Shown here in pieces: positions 1-7,134 of a DNA stretch of 32,519 nucleotides (its first letter is position 1; each line of letters starts with the position of its first letter). The translations under genes and the position numbers were made by a program. The stretch is from Betaproteobacteria bacterium (GTDB lineage Bacteria; Pseudomonadota; Gammaproteobacteria; Burkholderiales; Burkholderiaceae_C): positions 1-32,519 of the forward strand of contig RGCL01000030.1 in assembly GCA_009919175.1 (NCBI GenBank), given 5' to 3'. The notes beneath the pieces are model-generated. The model worked only from the letters and a program-made list of their open reading frames with translations, was not told where the DNA came from and did no database searches.

Positions 1-1
1 G

Positions 2-694
2 GCCATGGACGAGCATTTCCTCTCAGCCCCGGCCGCGCACAACATGCCCATGCTGCTGGCTGCCTTGGGCATCTGGAACCGCAATTTCCTGGGCGCCAGC
101 ACGCATCACATCGCCTCTTATGCCTCGGCACTGCGTGGCCTGCCTGCACATTTGCAGCAATTGGAAATGGAATCCAATGGCAAGCACACGCACCGCAATG
201 GCCAGCCTGTCTGCGTGGACACTGCACCCATCGTCTGGGGCGGCCTGGGCATGGAGGGACAACATGCCTATTTCCAGCTGGTCCATCAAGGTTGCCACCT
301 GGTGCCCTTTGACTTCATTGGCGTGCGCACGACCACCGAAACGCAAGCCCATTGGGTGCATCAGCATCAGTTGGTGTTGCTCAACCTGCAGGCCCAGGCC
401 GATGCCATGGCATGGGGTCGCTCGCCCGAGCAAACCCTTCAAACGCTCAAGCAAGCCGGCATGGACGCAGTGGCAGCGCAATCCCAAATCCATCACCGCG
501 CCTATCCAGGCAATGTCCCCAGCAACCTCATCTGGCTGCACAGCCTGATCCCGCAAGCCATTGGCGCCCTGATGGCGCTCTATGAGCACAAGGTGTTTTG
601 CCAGGCAGCGATTTGGGACATCAATGCCTTTGACCAATGGGGCGTCGAGCTGGGCAAAAGCATGACCCAGGCCTTGCAGGCCAAGGCCGACTGA
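2..694 (+). CDS. pgi: Glucose-6-phosphate isomerase, C-terminal part (cut by window edge)
   Basis: This is the last 230 or so residues of phosphoglucose isomerase, the cytoplasmic enzyme that interconverts glucose 6-phosphate and fructose 6-phosphate. The reading frame is open to the first bases of the window, so the true start lies upstream; the ATG at position 5 is internal. Family-typical stretches are visible: the LQQLEMESNGK segment, then WGGLGMEGQHAYFQLVHQG, and near the end a KVFCQAAIWDINAFDQWGVELGK stretch (read here in pieces) that matches the conserved C-terminal PGI signature containing the catalytic lysine. The stop is TGA at 692-694. A crotonase-family gene follows 14 bases later on the same strand, so the two may be co-transcribed. 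Identification is firm; only the 5' end is missing. Confidence 0.96.
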   Translation, partial: AMDEHFLSAPAAHNMPMLLAALGIWNRNFLGASTHHIASYASALRGLPAHLQQLEMESNGKHTHRNGQPVCVDTAPIVWGGLGMEGQHAYFQLVHQGCHLVPFDFIGVRTTTETQAHWVHQHQLVLLNLQAQADAMAWGRSPEQTLQTLKQAGMDAVAAQSQIHHRAYPGNVPSNLIWLHSLIPQAIGALMALYEHKVFCQAAIWDINAFDQWGVELGKSMTQALQAKAD

Positions 695-708
695 AGGGGC
701 TGTGCATC

Positions 709-1503
709 ATGCATGACACCTCCTCCACCCCCAATCTGCACATCGATGGGGGCGTGGCCACCATCGTGCTCAACCGCCCCGACCAACGCAACCGGCTCGA
801 GAACCAGGACCTCGACACCTTGCTGAGTCATTTCGATGCCATCGAGGCCAACACCCAGGTTCACCTGCTGGTGATCACCGCCAACACCCAGGGGCAACCC
901 AAACCCATCTTCTGCTCGGGTTATGACATCACGGGCTTCGAGGAAGACCCCCTGCGCGCCAACGCGTTTGAAACCGTGCCCGAGCGGCTCATGCGCCTGA
1001 GGCCTGTGACCCTGTGTGCCCTCAATGGCAGCGTGTATGGCGGCGCCACCGACTTGGTGCTGGCCTGTGATCTGCGCATGGGCTTGCAAGGCATCGAATG
1101 GCGCATGCCGGCCACTGCGCTGGGTTTGCACTTTTATCCCAGTGGCTTGCGCCGCTACATGAGCCAGTTTGGCACTGCGGCCACGCAACGCGCATTCCTC
1201 ACTGCCCGCCCCTTGCGCGACGAGCAACTCCAGGCACTGGGATTGTTCGAGGGCTTTTACCCGGCCTCCCAATGGGATGCGACCCTCAAGGCCTTGATCA
1301 CGGATGTGCTGTCGCTTTCTCCCTCGGCAGTGCAGGCCACCAAACGCTCTCTTGTCGAGATGTCCATGGGTGAAATCAGCGACGAACACTTGCGCGAACG
1401 GGCCGATCAAAGCGCCCTGAGCGAGGACTTTGCCGAAGGCCGACGCGCATTTGCCCAACGGCGCAAGCCCCAATTCAAGCCCAACGCGGGTGGCGCGGGT
1501 TGA
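709..1503 (+). CDS. Enoyl-CoA hydratase/isomerase (crotonase) family protein with atypical active site
   Basis: This 264-residue protein has the crotonase fold. The N-terminal GGVATIVLNRPDQRN strand-turn, the oxyanion-hole segment FCSGYDITGF and the second oxyanion segment NGSVYGGATDLVLACDLRM are all recognisable. The two glutamates of true hydratases are not present: the PE of the PExxLGL motif is PA (about residue 135), and the second position aligns to Gln (about residue 160). It is therefore probably not a classical enoyl-CoA hydratase and may be a decarboxylase, thioesterase or isomerase of the superfamily (inference). The ATG at 709 was chosen because AAGGGG lies about ten bases upstream and the homologous part starts there; an ATG at 637 would overlap pgi. 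No fatty-acid oxidation genes are nearby. Confidence 0.85.
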   Translation: MHDTSSTPNLHIDGGVATIVLNRPDQRNRLENQDLDTLLSHFDAIEANTQVHLLVITANTQGQPKPIFCSGYDITGFEEDPLRANAFETVPERLMRLRPVTLCALNGSVYGGATDLVLACDLRMGLQGIEWRMPATALGLHFYPSGLRRYMSQFGTAATQRAFLTARPLRDEQLQALGLFEGFYPASQWDATLKALITDVLSLSPSAVQATKRSLVEMSMGEISDEHLRERADQSALSEDFAEGRRAFAQRRKPQFKPNAGGAG

Positions 1504-1567
1504 TGCGGCATCAAGGCCTCAAGGGGCTGCGTGCTATAACAAACCCCATTGCCGGGAGGAACAGACC

Positions 1568-2080
1568 ATGAATAAGCAGCTTCGTTTTTTTGCTTTTGGG
1601 ATCGCCTCCCAGATGCTGATGCTGGGTGCAGCTCTCGCTCAAAGCAGCATGTGGCAGACCATTGCTGCAGCCAATAAAAAAGACCAGATCGCCTTCACCG
1701 TCGGCAAAGACGACAACAAGCAGGTGCTGGCCGTGCGCTGTTTTCAAGACAGCAAGAAATGCGCGGTGATCCTGAGCATGGGCACCCAATGCGAAGACAA
1801 GGCGGTCTATCCCATGCTGATCAACTCCGATGCAGGCGCCTTGCAGATCCGTGGGTTTTGCACAGTCAACGAGGGGCGCTATGAATACATCCTCTCGCCC
1901 TACGATCAGGTGAGCCAAATCCTCTACACCGGCAAAGGCGTGCTGGGGATTGCCACCCCGCTGGAAGATGGCGCATTTCGCGCATTCCGCTTCAACTTAT
2001 ACGGCGCCAAAGACGCCATCGATGTCGTCTCCAGCAAGATCAAGGAATCAGACTCGCCCTCTAGCTCTTACAAATTCTGA
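1568..2080 (+). CDS. Exported protein of unknown function
   Basis: This is a 170-residue protein with a clear Sec signal peptide: Lys/Arg near the N-terminus (MNKQLRFF), a hydrophobic core and a likely cleavage after AALAQ at about residue 25. The mature part has four cysteines (in VRCFQDSKKCAV, GTQCED and GFCTV), which suggests disulfides in the periplasm. The start at 1568 follows a strong ribosome-binding site, GGGAGGA at 1554-1560. An upstream in-frame ATG at 1430 lies inside the preceding gene and lacks support. I do not recognise a domain; the cysteine arrangement is vaguely like IalB-type periplasmic proteins, but that is weak. It converges with another exported protein 25 bases downstream. 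Confidence 0.8.
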   Translation: MNKQLRFFAFGIASQMLMLGAALAQSSMWQTIAAANKKDQIAFTVGKDDNKQVLAVRCFQDSKKCAVILSMGTQCEDKAVYPMLINSDAGALQIRGFCTVNEGRYEYILSPYDQVSQILYTGKGVLGIATPLEDGAFRAFRFNLYGAKDAIDVVSSKIKESDSPSSSYKF

Positions 2081-2090
2081 TCGCAGGTGT

Positions 2091-2108
2091 TGAAGGATTG
2101 AACCTTCA
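2091..2108. terminator. Short hairpin between convergent genes, possible weak terminator
   Basis: TGAAGG (2091-2096) and CCTTCA (2103-2108) form a 6-bp stem with a 6-base loop in the 25-base gap between two convergent stop codons. There is no T-run on either side, so it does not look like a standard intrinsic terminator, and it overlaps the stop codon of the minus-strand gene. Position is the main argument. Confidence 0.2.
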
Positions 2109-3293
2109 TGGACTTTGCCAGGTTTGCGATAGGGCGCAGCTGCGCGCGAGACTCTCCTGAACTGTCGCCAAAGTGGTCACAGCTTTGACGCTGTGCGGGA
2201 AATCCTCATTGGAACTCATGAGCTGAAAGTACAAAGGCCGCTCAAGCTGGGAGAGTGCGACTTGCAATCGCTCGTTGAGCGCGTCCATCGATGCCAGCAT
2301 GGTCTGCTCAGATGCACTTGGCGCCTTGGCTGCCAGGACTTGTCTGGCCACCTGCTCCTGATTGGCCAGGGCAGCCTGAAGACCCTCCCAGCCTGACCAG
2401 ACCCTGGAAGATCGGGAGCCCCAATTGGCCACCAGATCCGCTCGACCGAACAACGCTTTGAACTCACCCAGGATCTGATTGACCGGCTTGAAAGCAGCCG
2501 AACGCTCGAACTGCGTTTTGTAGGTGGCTTGGATTTTTCTCATGGGTTGCGCTTGCTCGAGCATGGGGGCATAAGCGTCCCGAAAGGGCATCTCTGGTTC
2601 GTTTTGAATCAGGTGCTCCAGGGTGAGGGTATGCACCAGCTCGGCATTGAGCGGATCCATGGGCGTTTTTTGATCTCGCCTTGATTGGGGAATGCTGCCC
2701 GCTGCCCCGAGGTAGTTCATGGCGGTCTTGAGGTTTTTCTCAGAGTAAGGACCGCCCCAGGCCAAGGAACGCCCCCAAAACACCACAGAGGGATAGTTGT
2801 TCACGCCCTTGATCGCGGCCTGGATGAGCGCAACCCCACGCTGGGTGTTGGCCTCACTGGCCAGCGCAAAGTGAACAAAAGCCAGCGCAGACTGGGCATC
2901 AGCCCGCTGGGGGGTATCCGGGGTTTGCGCCAACTGCACGAGTTGAGCCAGGGCCTGTACATCGGCTTGGCGAATCACGCGGTCATACAAAAACCCAATT
3001 TGCCGGTTTTCAAACGAACGGGCAAAAAAATGGGGATGGGGAAAAACCGGGTTCAAGGCCGGCGCATCCGAGAACTGGATCAGCCTGGCGCGCAACGAAG
3101 AAACATCGGGCTGCAAAAACTCGGCCACAACGCCAACTCCCTGGGACTCATCGCGAGGGATGTCAAAGACATGGACGCGGCAAATGGGGGATGCGGGCGA
3201 TGCCGAGGGCTTGGCCTCGGTCGACTGTGCATGGGCTACAGCTGATAGCAAGAGCACGCTGCACAGCGCACAGGAGAGGGTCTTGGAAAACAT
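2106..3293 (-). CDS. Exported protein of unknown function
   Basis: This 395-residue protein starts with a Sec signal peptide (MFSKTLSCALCSVLLLSAVAH, cleavage near AHAQ at residue 22). The ATG at 3293 has GGGGA five bases upstream; a GTG at 3305 in the same frame has no ribosome-binding site. The mature part is largely helical. The stretch around residues 110-210 (AQSALAFVHFALASEANTQR, later YSEKNLKTAMNYLGAAGSI) is alanine-rich and reminiscent of TPR/Sel1-like helical repeats, but I cannot assign a family. There are two further cysteines, one near the mature N-terminus (PICRVHVF) and one near the C-terminus (ARSCAL), which could form a disulfide. It stands alone on the minus strand and is divergent from the DapA-fold gene, with a gap of 145 bases. 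Confidence 0.75.
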   Translation of the reverse strand: MFSKTLSCALCSVLLLSAVAHAQSTEAKPSASPASPICRVHVFDIPRDESQGVGVVAEFLQPDVSSLRARLIQFSDAPALNPVFPHPHFFARSFENRQIGFLYDRVIRQADVQALAQLVQLAQTPDTPQRADAQSALAFVHFALASEANTQRGVALIQAAIKGVNNYPSVVFWGRSLAWGGPYSEKNLKTAMNYLGAAGSIPQSRRDQKTPMDPLNAELVHTLTLEHLIQNEPEMPFRDAYAPMLEQAQPMRKIQATYKTQFERSAAFKPVNQILGEFKALFGRADLVANWGSRSSRVWSGWEGLQAALANQEQVARQVLAAKAPSASEQTMLASMDALNERLQVALSQLERPLYFQLMSSNEDFPHSVKAVTTLATVQESLARSCALSQTWQSP

Positions 3294-3438
3294 GTCATTC
3301 CCCACAATGTCAGTGCCCCATTATCTCCATGCACCCTTGTGCCTCTAATAATGGCTGGGGAAGGCACGTTCTTTCGCTTCAAAAGGAGTCATTTGCGACA
3401 TAATGACCCGCAACTTCTATCGAATTGCAGGAGCTGAT

Positions 3439-4377
3439 ATGACATCAGACTCGGTTGGTCTGCATGGCTTATGGGTCGACTTGTTGATGCCCCTCGATGC
3501 CAACTTGGACATCCACCACACCAAGCTCTATACCCACATTCAGACACTGGCGGTCAAAGGCATAGCCGGCATTGTGCTGTTTGGACCCTCTGGTGAAGGC
3601 GACGCCTTCAGTTGTGATGAGCGCATCGATGCCATCCGGCAATTGCTGGATCGAGGCATCTCGGCTAAAGACATGGCCATCCATGCTGCATTCCCCACCC
3701 TCAGGGACAGCCTCAAGCTGATCGAGCAAGCGCACGCCATGGGGGTCAAATGCTTCATCCTTCACCCGGCGTTCAACAACCGCGATGCCACCGATGCGGG
3801 CATGGTGGATTTTTTTAGTCACCTGGCTCAGCAGTTGAAGGGCCAGGACCTGCTGCTCTATCTGGCCTCTGACCCCTGCGCTGGTGCCCATGACCTCAAT
3901 AACCGCGTCATCAGCCAATTGCTGGCACAACACCGTGACCAGTTTGAGGGGCTGATTGATCAGAGTCACAACGCCTCCCACACCCTGGACTGGATGCGAG
4001 CCTTCGAAGAGAAATTGTCCATCCTCACCACGCAGGATATGAATGCCAAAGTCATGGCCAACCTGGGCGTGCACACGGGCATTTCAAGTTATGCCAATGT
4101 GATTCCTGCTTTGATGATTCGCACCATCATGTCCAACCAGGCCAGCAAGCGTTCGGTGACCGGTGAAGCCATTGATGTCGATGGGCAACTGCTGATGGCA
4201 TTTGATCAAATGATCATGTCCATGCCTGCTGTGCCAGCCCTCAAGTATTTGCTCTCGATCCAGTATCGTGACCCCGACTGGAACCGGGTACGCCCGCCTT
4301 TGTCATTGCTCAATTCAAGCACCCACGACAAGCTGCTCAAAGACTTTCAAAAGTTCAACGCGTCCGCAGCACCCTGA
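3439..4377 (+). CDS. DapA-fold (dihydrodipicolinate synthase/NAL family) protein lacking the Schiff-base lysine
   Basis: This 312-residue protein has the length and layout of the N-acetylneuraminate lyase/dihydrodipicolinate synthase TIM barrel. The GxxGE phosphate-loop motif is present as GPSGE (residues 49-53), the strand with the conserved tyrosine reads LLLYLASDP (Tyr about 141), and the region of the Schiff-base lysine reads FEGLIDQSHN. In active family members that segment is GIK(D/E)xSG; here the lysine position holds isoleucine (codon ATT at 3955-3957, about residue 173). The enzyme therefore cannot form the usual lysine imine at that position and may be a pseudoenzyme or use different chemistry (inference). 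The start at 3439 is set by AGGAG five bases upstream; an in-frame ATG at 3403 lacks good spacing. It heads a four-gene same-strand unit with very short gaps. Confidence 0.8.
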   Translation: MTSDSVGLHGLWVDLLMPLDANLDIHHTKLYTHIQTLAVKGIAGIVLFGPSGEGDAFSCDERIDAIRQLLDRGISAKDMAIHAAFPTLRDSLKLIEQAHAMGVKCFILHPAFNNRDATDAGMVDFFSHLAQQLKGQDLLLYLASDPCAGAHDLNNRVISQLLAQHRDQFEGLIDQSHNASHTLDWMRAFEEKLSILTTQDMNAKVMANLGVHTGISSYANVIPALMIRTIMSNQASKRSVTGEAIDVDGQLLMAFDQMIMSMPAVPALKYLLSIQYRDPDWNRVRPPLSLLNSSTHDKLLKDFQKFNASAAP

Positions 4378-4403
4378 TTACCCCTGCCCAGAGAAAGTAG
4401 CCC

Positions 4404-4631
4404 ATGGACATCAAAAGCGCTTGGTATCTGATTGTTCAAGAACGCATCCACCGCGTGGTTTCCCAGGAGCAGTGGTCCAAACTCGAGCCTGGCAGCTTCG
4501 AACTGCACCAGGTGTTTGACACCCAGCGTGATGCCCTTCAAGAGTTGAGTCGCCTGGTCAAGGTCAGCGTGGAAGAGGTCCGTGAAGAGGTCAACCGAGT
4601 GGCCGCGTCCAAACCTGGCCAGACGCGGTGA
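4404..4631 (+). CDS. Small protein of unknown function (75 aa)
   Basis: This is a short, charged, soluble protein without signal peptide or membrane segment. The C-terminal half (DALQELSRLVKVSVEEVREE) has a heptad-like pattern and probably forms an amphipathic helix. It begins 26 bases after the DapA-fold gene, and its stop TGA (4629-4631) lies next to the start of the M48 protease gene, so it appears to be part of the same transcript. The reading frame keeps the codon usage of its neighbours. I do not recognise a family; a partner or regulatory protein for one of the operon products is a guess from context only. Confidence 0.65.
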   Translation: MDIKSAWYLIVQERIHRVVSQEQWSKLEPGSFELHQVFDTQRDALQELSRLVKVSVEEVREEVNRVAASKPGQTR

Positions 4632-4633
4632 GC

Positions 4634-5497
4634 ATGAAGCCTTACTTTTTCAGACGAACGACATTTCAACCATCCCTGCGTCTGATGTTCAAGCTGGGCA
4701 TGGCCGGTGTCCTGGGCTCGTTGGCCAGCTGCGTCGAACACCCGTCAACGCCGCTGTCTAGCTCCGCCGACCAGATGCAGTCTTCCCAGGTCCAGGTTCA
4801 CATCCTCAGCCGCGATCTCTCCCAAGTCATTGGCGAGCGCACATACGGTGAATTGGTGGCCTCGTTGATCGACGAAGAGAAAGTTGAAACGAATGCACGC
4901 ATCAAAAAGCGTGTGGAAATCATTGCCACCCTGTTGGTGCAACAGGCCACGGCCGCTTATCCCTTCAGCCGAGAATGGGAGTGGGAAATTCACATCGTCA
5001 AAAGCGATGACGTCAATGCCAGTTGCATGCCTGGCGGAAAGATGACCATCAACACGGGCTTGCTCGAGCTCACCCAATTTGACGAGCACAAGGTAGCCAC
5101 CGTGCTCGGGCACGAAATCGCTCATGCCTTGCTGGAGCACGGCCGCACCCGAATTGGTCGCAGTGCCGTCACCATGGGCACCTTACAAGCCATGGCGCAA
5201 AGTTTCAAGATGGGCATGTTGCGCATCAGTACGCTGGCCGATAGCTTGAATACCATCACCTTGCCCATGGACCGACAACATGAGCGAGAGGCCGATCTTC
5301 TGGGCATGCAACTCATGTCACGCGCTGGCTACAACCCCGTCAGAGGCGCTTTGATCTGGGAAGACATGCAGGATGAAGAACCCTCCCCCATCCTGGCACA
5401 GCGGCTGGAGCCTTACCTGTCGTCGCACCCCACCAACACCGAGCGACTCGACACCTTGACGCAAGTCGCCCGGCAACTGGCAGTCCCTTCCAAATGA
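4634..5497 (+). CDS. M48-family zinc metalloprotease, predicted lipoprotein
   Basis: This 287-residue protein contains the gluzincin motif HEIAH (about residues 160-164) and the third-ligand motif EREAD (about residues 217-221), the M48 zinc site. The N-terminal region ends in a lipobox, LASC, after a hydrophobic stretch (LGMAGVLGSLASC), so it is probably exported, lipidated and anchored facing the periplasm, like the outer-membrane quality-control proteases BepA and LoiP of E. coli. Unlike BepA it has no room for a C-terminal TPR domain. The ATG at 4634 is followed by an RRTTF stretch before the hydrophobic core; a second ATG at 4685 would give a shorter conventional signal. It overlaps the following membrane-protein gene by four bases (ATGA), implying translational coupling. 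Confidence 0.88.
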   Translation: MKPYFFRRTTFQPSLRLMFKLGMAGVLGSLASCVEHPSTPLSSSADQMQSSQVQVHILSRDLSQVIGERTYGELVASLIDEEKVETNARIKKRVEIIATLLVQQATAAYPFSREWEWEIHIVKSDDVNASCMPGGKMTINTGLLELTQFDEHKVATVLGHEIAHALLEHGRTRIGRSAVTMGTLQAMAQSFKMGMLRISTLADSLNTITLPMDRQHEREADLLGMQLMSRAGYNPVRGALIWEDMQDEEPSPILAQRLEPYLSSHPTNTERLDTLTQVARQLAVPSK

Positions 5498-6648
5498 GCA
5501 TTTCCTCCGCTCCCACTCCCCTTGAAGAGAACTACAACCTAGGGCTGAGCCGCTGCTCCTCCTGGCTTGCTCAGGCACGCAGCCTGTGGGTCGAGCATCC
5601 CTTTTTCTTTTTGGCACTGGCCGCCTTGGTGGTTGTGCTCAGACGAACGCTCGATGTGCTGGGCATGGATGTGTTCATCATCGTGTCTTACCTGACCGAT
5701 GCCTGGATCTTCTCGTGGCTGGTGCTGGGCGTTTCACAGGCGCGTGAGGGCTCAGCATGGTCCATGGTGCGCGCTGGCGGCCTGAGCATGTGGGGACGGT
5801 TGTTTGCGGTGCTCAAAACCATCCTCTGGGGCATTCCCTCGGCCTTGACGTCTTATGTGATTTTTTTGCTGGTCCCCGAAGGCATTCAGGCCTTGGTGGT
5901 GATACAGGGCAATGTGCTGCTGGCCACATCCCTGCTTTTTGCGTCCTTGGTGGTGGGTGGCTTCATCTCCATGCTCCTGGCCCTGCTGCCGGTGTTGGCA
6001 GCCATCCAGATGGCGCGCGATCCTCATGCCACCCTGATGTCCAGCGGGCTTTGGGCTTATCGGGGTGTGCACGCAGGCATTCGCCCCCTGGCCGTGCTGT
6101 TTGTGCTGTTCCTCTTCAGCGCCCTGGTCTGCAATGCCCTCACCACCTGGTTGCTGGGTCACTTGCCGGTGGAAGTGTTCAGCGACTGGACAGCCGATGA
6201 CATCCTGGAGGCCTTGTATCAGGCGCCCACCACCACGTTCCTGGTGATGAATGCGTTTTTGGCGCTCCTGCCCAGCATGGCCAATGACTTGCTGCGCAGT
6301 GCCGACATTGACCTCTCTGACGAAATCTTTTCAGATGAAGACAAGGTGATTCAAGGCGATGCCTTTGGCATTCGCATCCTTGAACATGCCGGGCACGGCT
6401 TGCGACTGCTCTCCATGCTCTCCATCGTCTTCTTGGTGATTTATGTGTGGTTCTCGGGTTATTCGGAGGCCATCAAATGGTCGGTGCTCGCTCTGGCCAC
6501 GCACCAATGGGGCGGGAGCTTTCGCAAATCCGCCCAAGCCTGGCGTCACAAGGGTGCATGGCATCTTCGCTATCGCTTTGTGATCACCCCGATGCTCATG
6601 CTGGTGGCCTTGGTGGGTTTTGCGGTGATCTTTGATTCTGAGGAATGA
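5494..6648 (+). CDS. Polytopic inner-membrane protein of unknown function
   Basis: This 384-residue protein has about seven hydrophobic segments: one near FFFLALAALVVVL, one around IIVSYLTDAWIFSWLVLGV, two between about residues 105 and 175, one at LAVLFVLFLFSALVC, one at LLSMLSIVFLVIYVWF and one at the C-terminus (MLMLVALVGFAVIF). A soluble acidic stretch (SADIDLSDEIFSDEDK) separates the last pairs. No family is obvious to me. It starts inside the stop codon of the M48 protease gene (ATGA overlap), so synthesis of the two is probably coupled, and a physical or functional link between protease and membrane protein is a reasonable inference. Confidence 0.78.
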   Translation: MSISSAPTPLEENYNLGLSRCSSWLAQARSLWVEHPFFFLALAALVVVLRRTLDVLGMDVFIIVSYLTDAWIFSWLVLGVSQAREGSAWSMVRAGGLSMWGRLFAVLKTILWGIPSALTSYVIFLLVPEGIQALVVIQGNVLLATSLLFASLVVGGFISMLLALLPVLAAIQMARDPHATLMSSGLWAYRGVHAGIRPLAVLFVLFLFSALVCNALTTWLLGHLPVEVFSDWTADDILEALYQAPTTTFLVMNAFLALLPSMANDLLRSADIDLSDEIFSDEDKVIQGDAFGIRILEHAGHGLRLLSMLSIVFLVIYVWFSGYSEAIKWSVLALATHQWGGSFRKSAQAWRHKGAWHLRYRFVITPMLMLVALVGFAVIFDSEE

Positions 6649-6665
6649 AATAACCAGCACCTGGC

Positions 6666-6929
6666 TCAGGAGCGTTTGCGGCTCATCAACTCCTTGCTTT
6701 GCAAGGACACATCAAAGAGCTTGGCCTTGCCAAGATAGTACCGATCCAGGCGCCATTCCTTGAGGATGTCGATCACCAACTCAAAGTTCTTGATGTCGAG
6801 TCGGTACAGATCAGCCACGTTCAGCATCGCCTCGGATTCAAGCGCCAGCACAAATTGAGCGAGCAGTTGCGCCTGGTCTGAATCAGGATCAGATTGAATG
6901 AGTTTTCTGGCTTTTTTGATGGCGTTCAT
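6666..6929 (-). CDS. Small conserved-looking protein (87 aa), possibly Pho-controlled
   Basis: This is an 87-residue, mostly helical, cytoplasmic-looking protein rich in Leu, Asp and Lys, with a basic C-terminus (LMSRKRS). No signal peptide, membrane segment or cysteines are seen, and I do not recognise a family. The start is well supported by GGAGGG at 6938-6933, just upstream of ATG 6929. It is transcribed divergently from ppk. The shared 205-base gap contains, reading toward this gene, two perfect TGTCAT hexamers 11 bp apart, a degenerate third unit, and CATACT ten bases further on, the arrangement of a PhoB-activated promoter. A role in phosphate or polyphosphate physiology is inferred from this context only. 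It converges with the membrane-protein gene, with 17 bases between them. Confidence 0.72.
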   Translation of the reverse strand: MNAIKKARKLIQSDPDSDQAQLLAQFVLALESEAMLNVADLYRLDIKNFELVIDILKEWRLDRYYLGKAKLFDVSLQSKELMSRKRS

Positions 6930-6957
6930 AGGCCCTCCACCGGTTGAGTATGCGCCA

Positions 6958-6990
6958 TTGTGGTGATGGATTCATGACAGTTTCATGACA
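6958..6990 (-). promoter_or_regulatory. PhoB-box-like direct repeats with candidate -10
   Basis: On the minus strand three consecutive 11-bp units read TGTCATGAAAC (6990-6980), then TGTCATGAATC (6979-6969), then CATCACCACAA (6968-6958). The first two hexamers are identical and match the core of the E. coli Pho box (CTGTCATA..CTGTCAT). Ten bases after the third hexamer is CATACT (6952-6947), a plausible -10, which would place the transcript start just before the ribosome-binding site of the 87-residue protein gene. The repeats are seen directly; PhoB binding is inferred. Confidence 0.55.
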
Positions 6991-7004
6991 TTCATGCTGC
7001 TCCT

Positions 7005-7021
7005 TGTCATCAATTCATCAC
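7005..7021 (+). promoter_or_regulatory. Possible weak PhoB-like site facing ppk
   Basis: On the plus strand TGTCAT (7005-7010) is followed at 11-bp spacing by CATCAC (7016-7021). The second unit is the same degenerate hexamer seen on the opposite strand facing the small-protein gene. It could serve ppk, which belongs to the Pho regulon in several bacteria, but only one hexamer is good and no convincing -10 is visible. Confidence 0.25.
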
Positions 7022-7134
7022 AATTGAGATTCACACTTCTTCTGTGCGCGACCGAACCAACTTGCATTGCAAAGTCGGTTTGGTCAAAGACATCATTGGC
7101 GCTCAGCCATCAAACCAGAAGTCGGGATCCCTGA

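Noticed and set aside
580-1473. 297-residue minus-strand open frame opposite the crotonase gene
   Set aside because: It is antisense to a gene with clear crotonase motifs and has no motif of its own.
3281-3310. TGTCAT near the start of the exported protein gene as a Pho box
   Set aside because: Only one hexamer is present; the next TGTC is not at 11-bp spacing.
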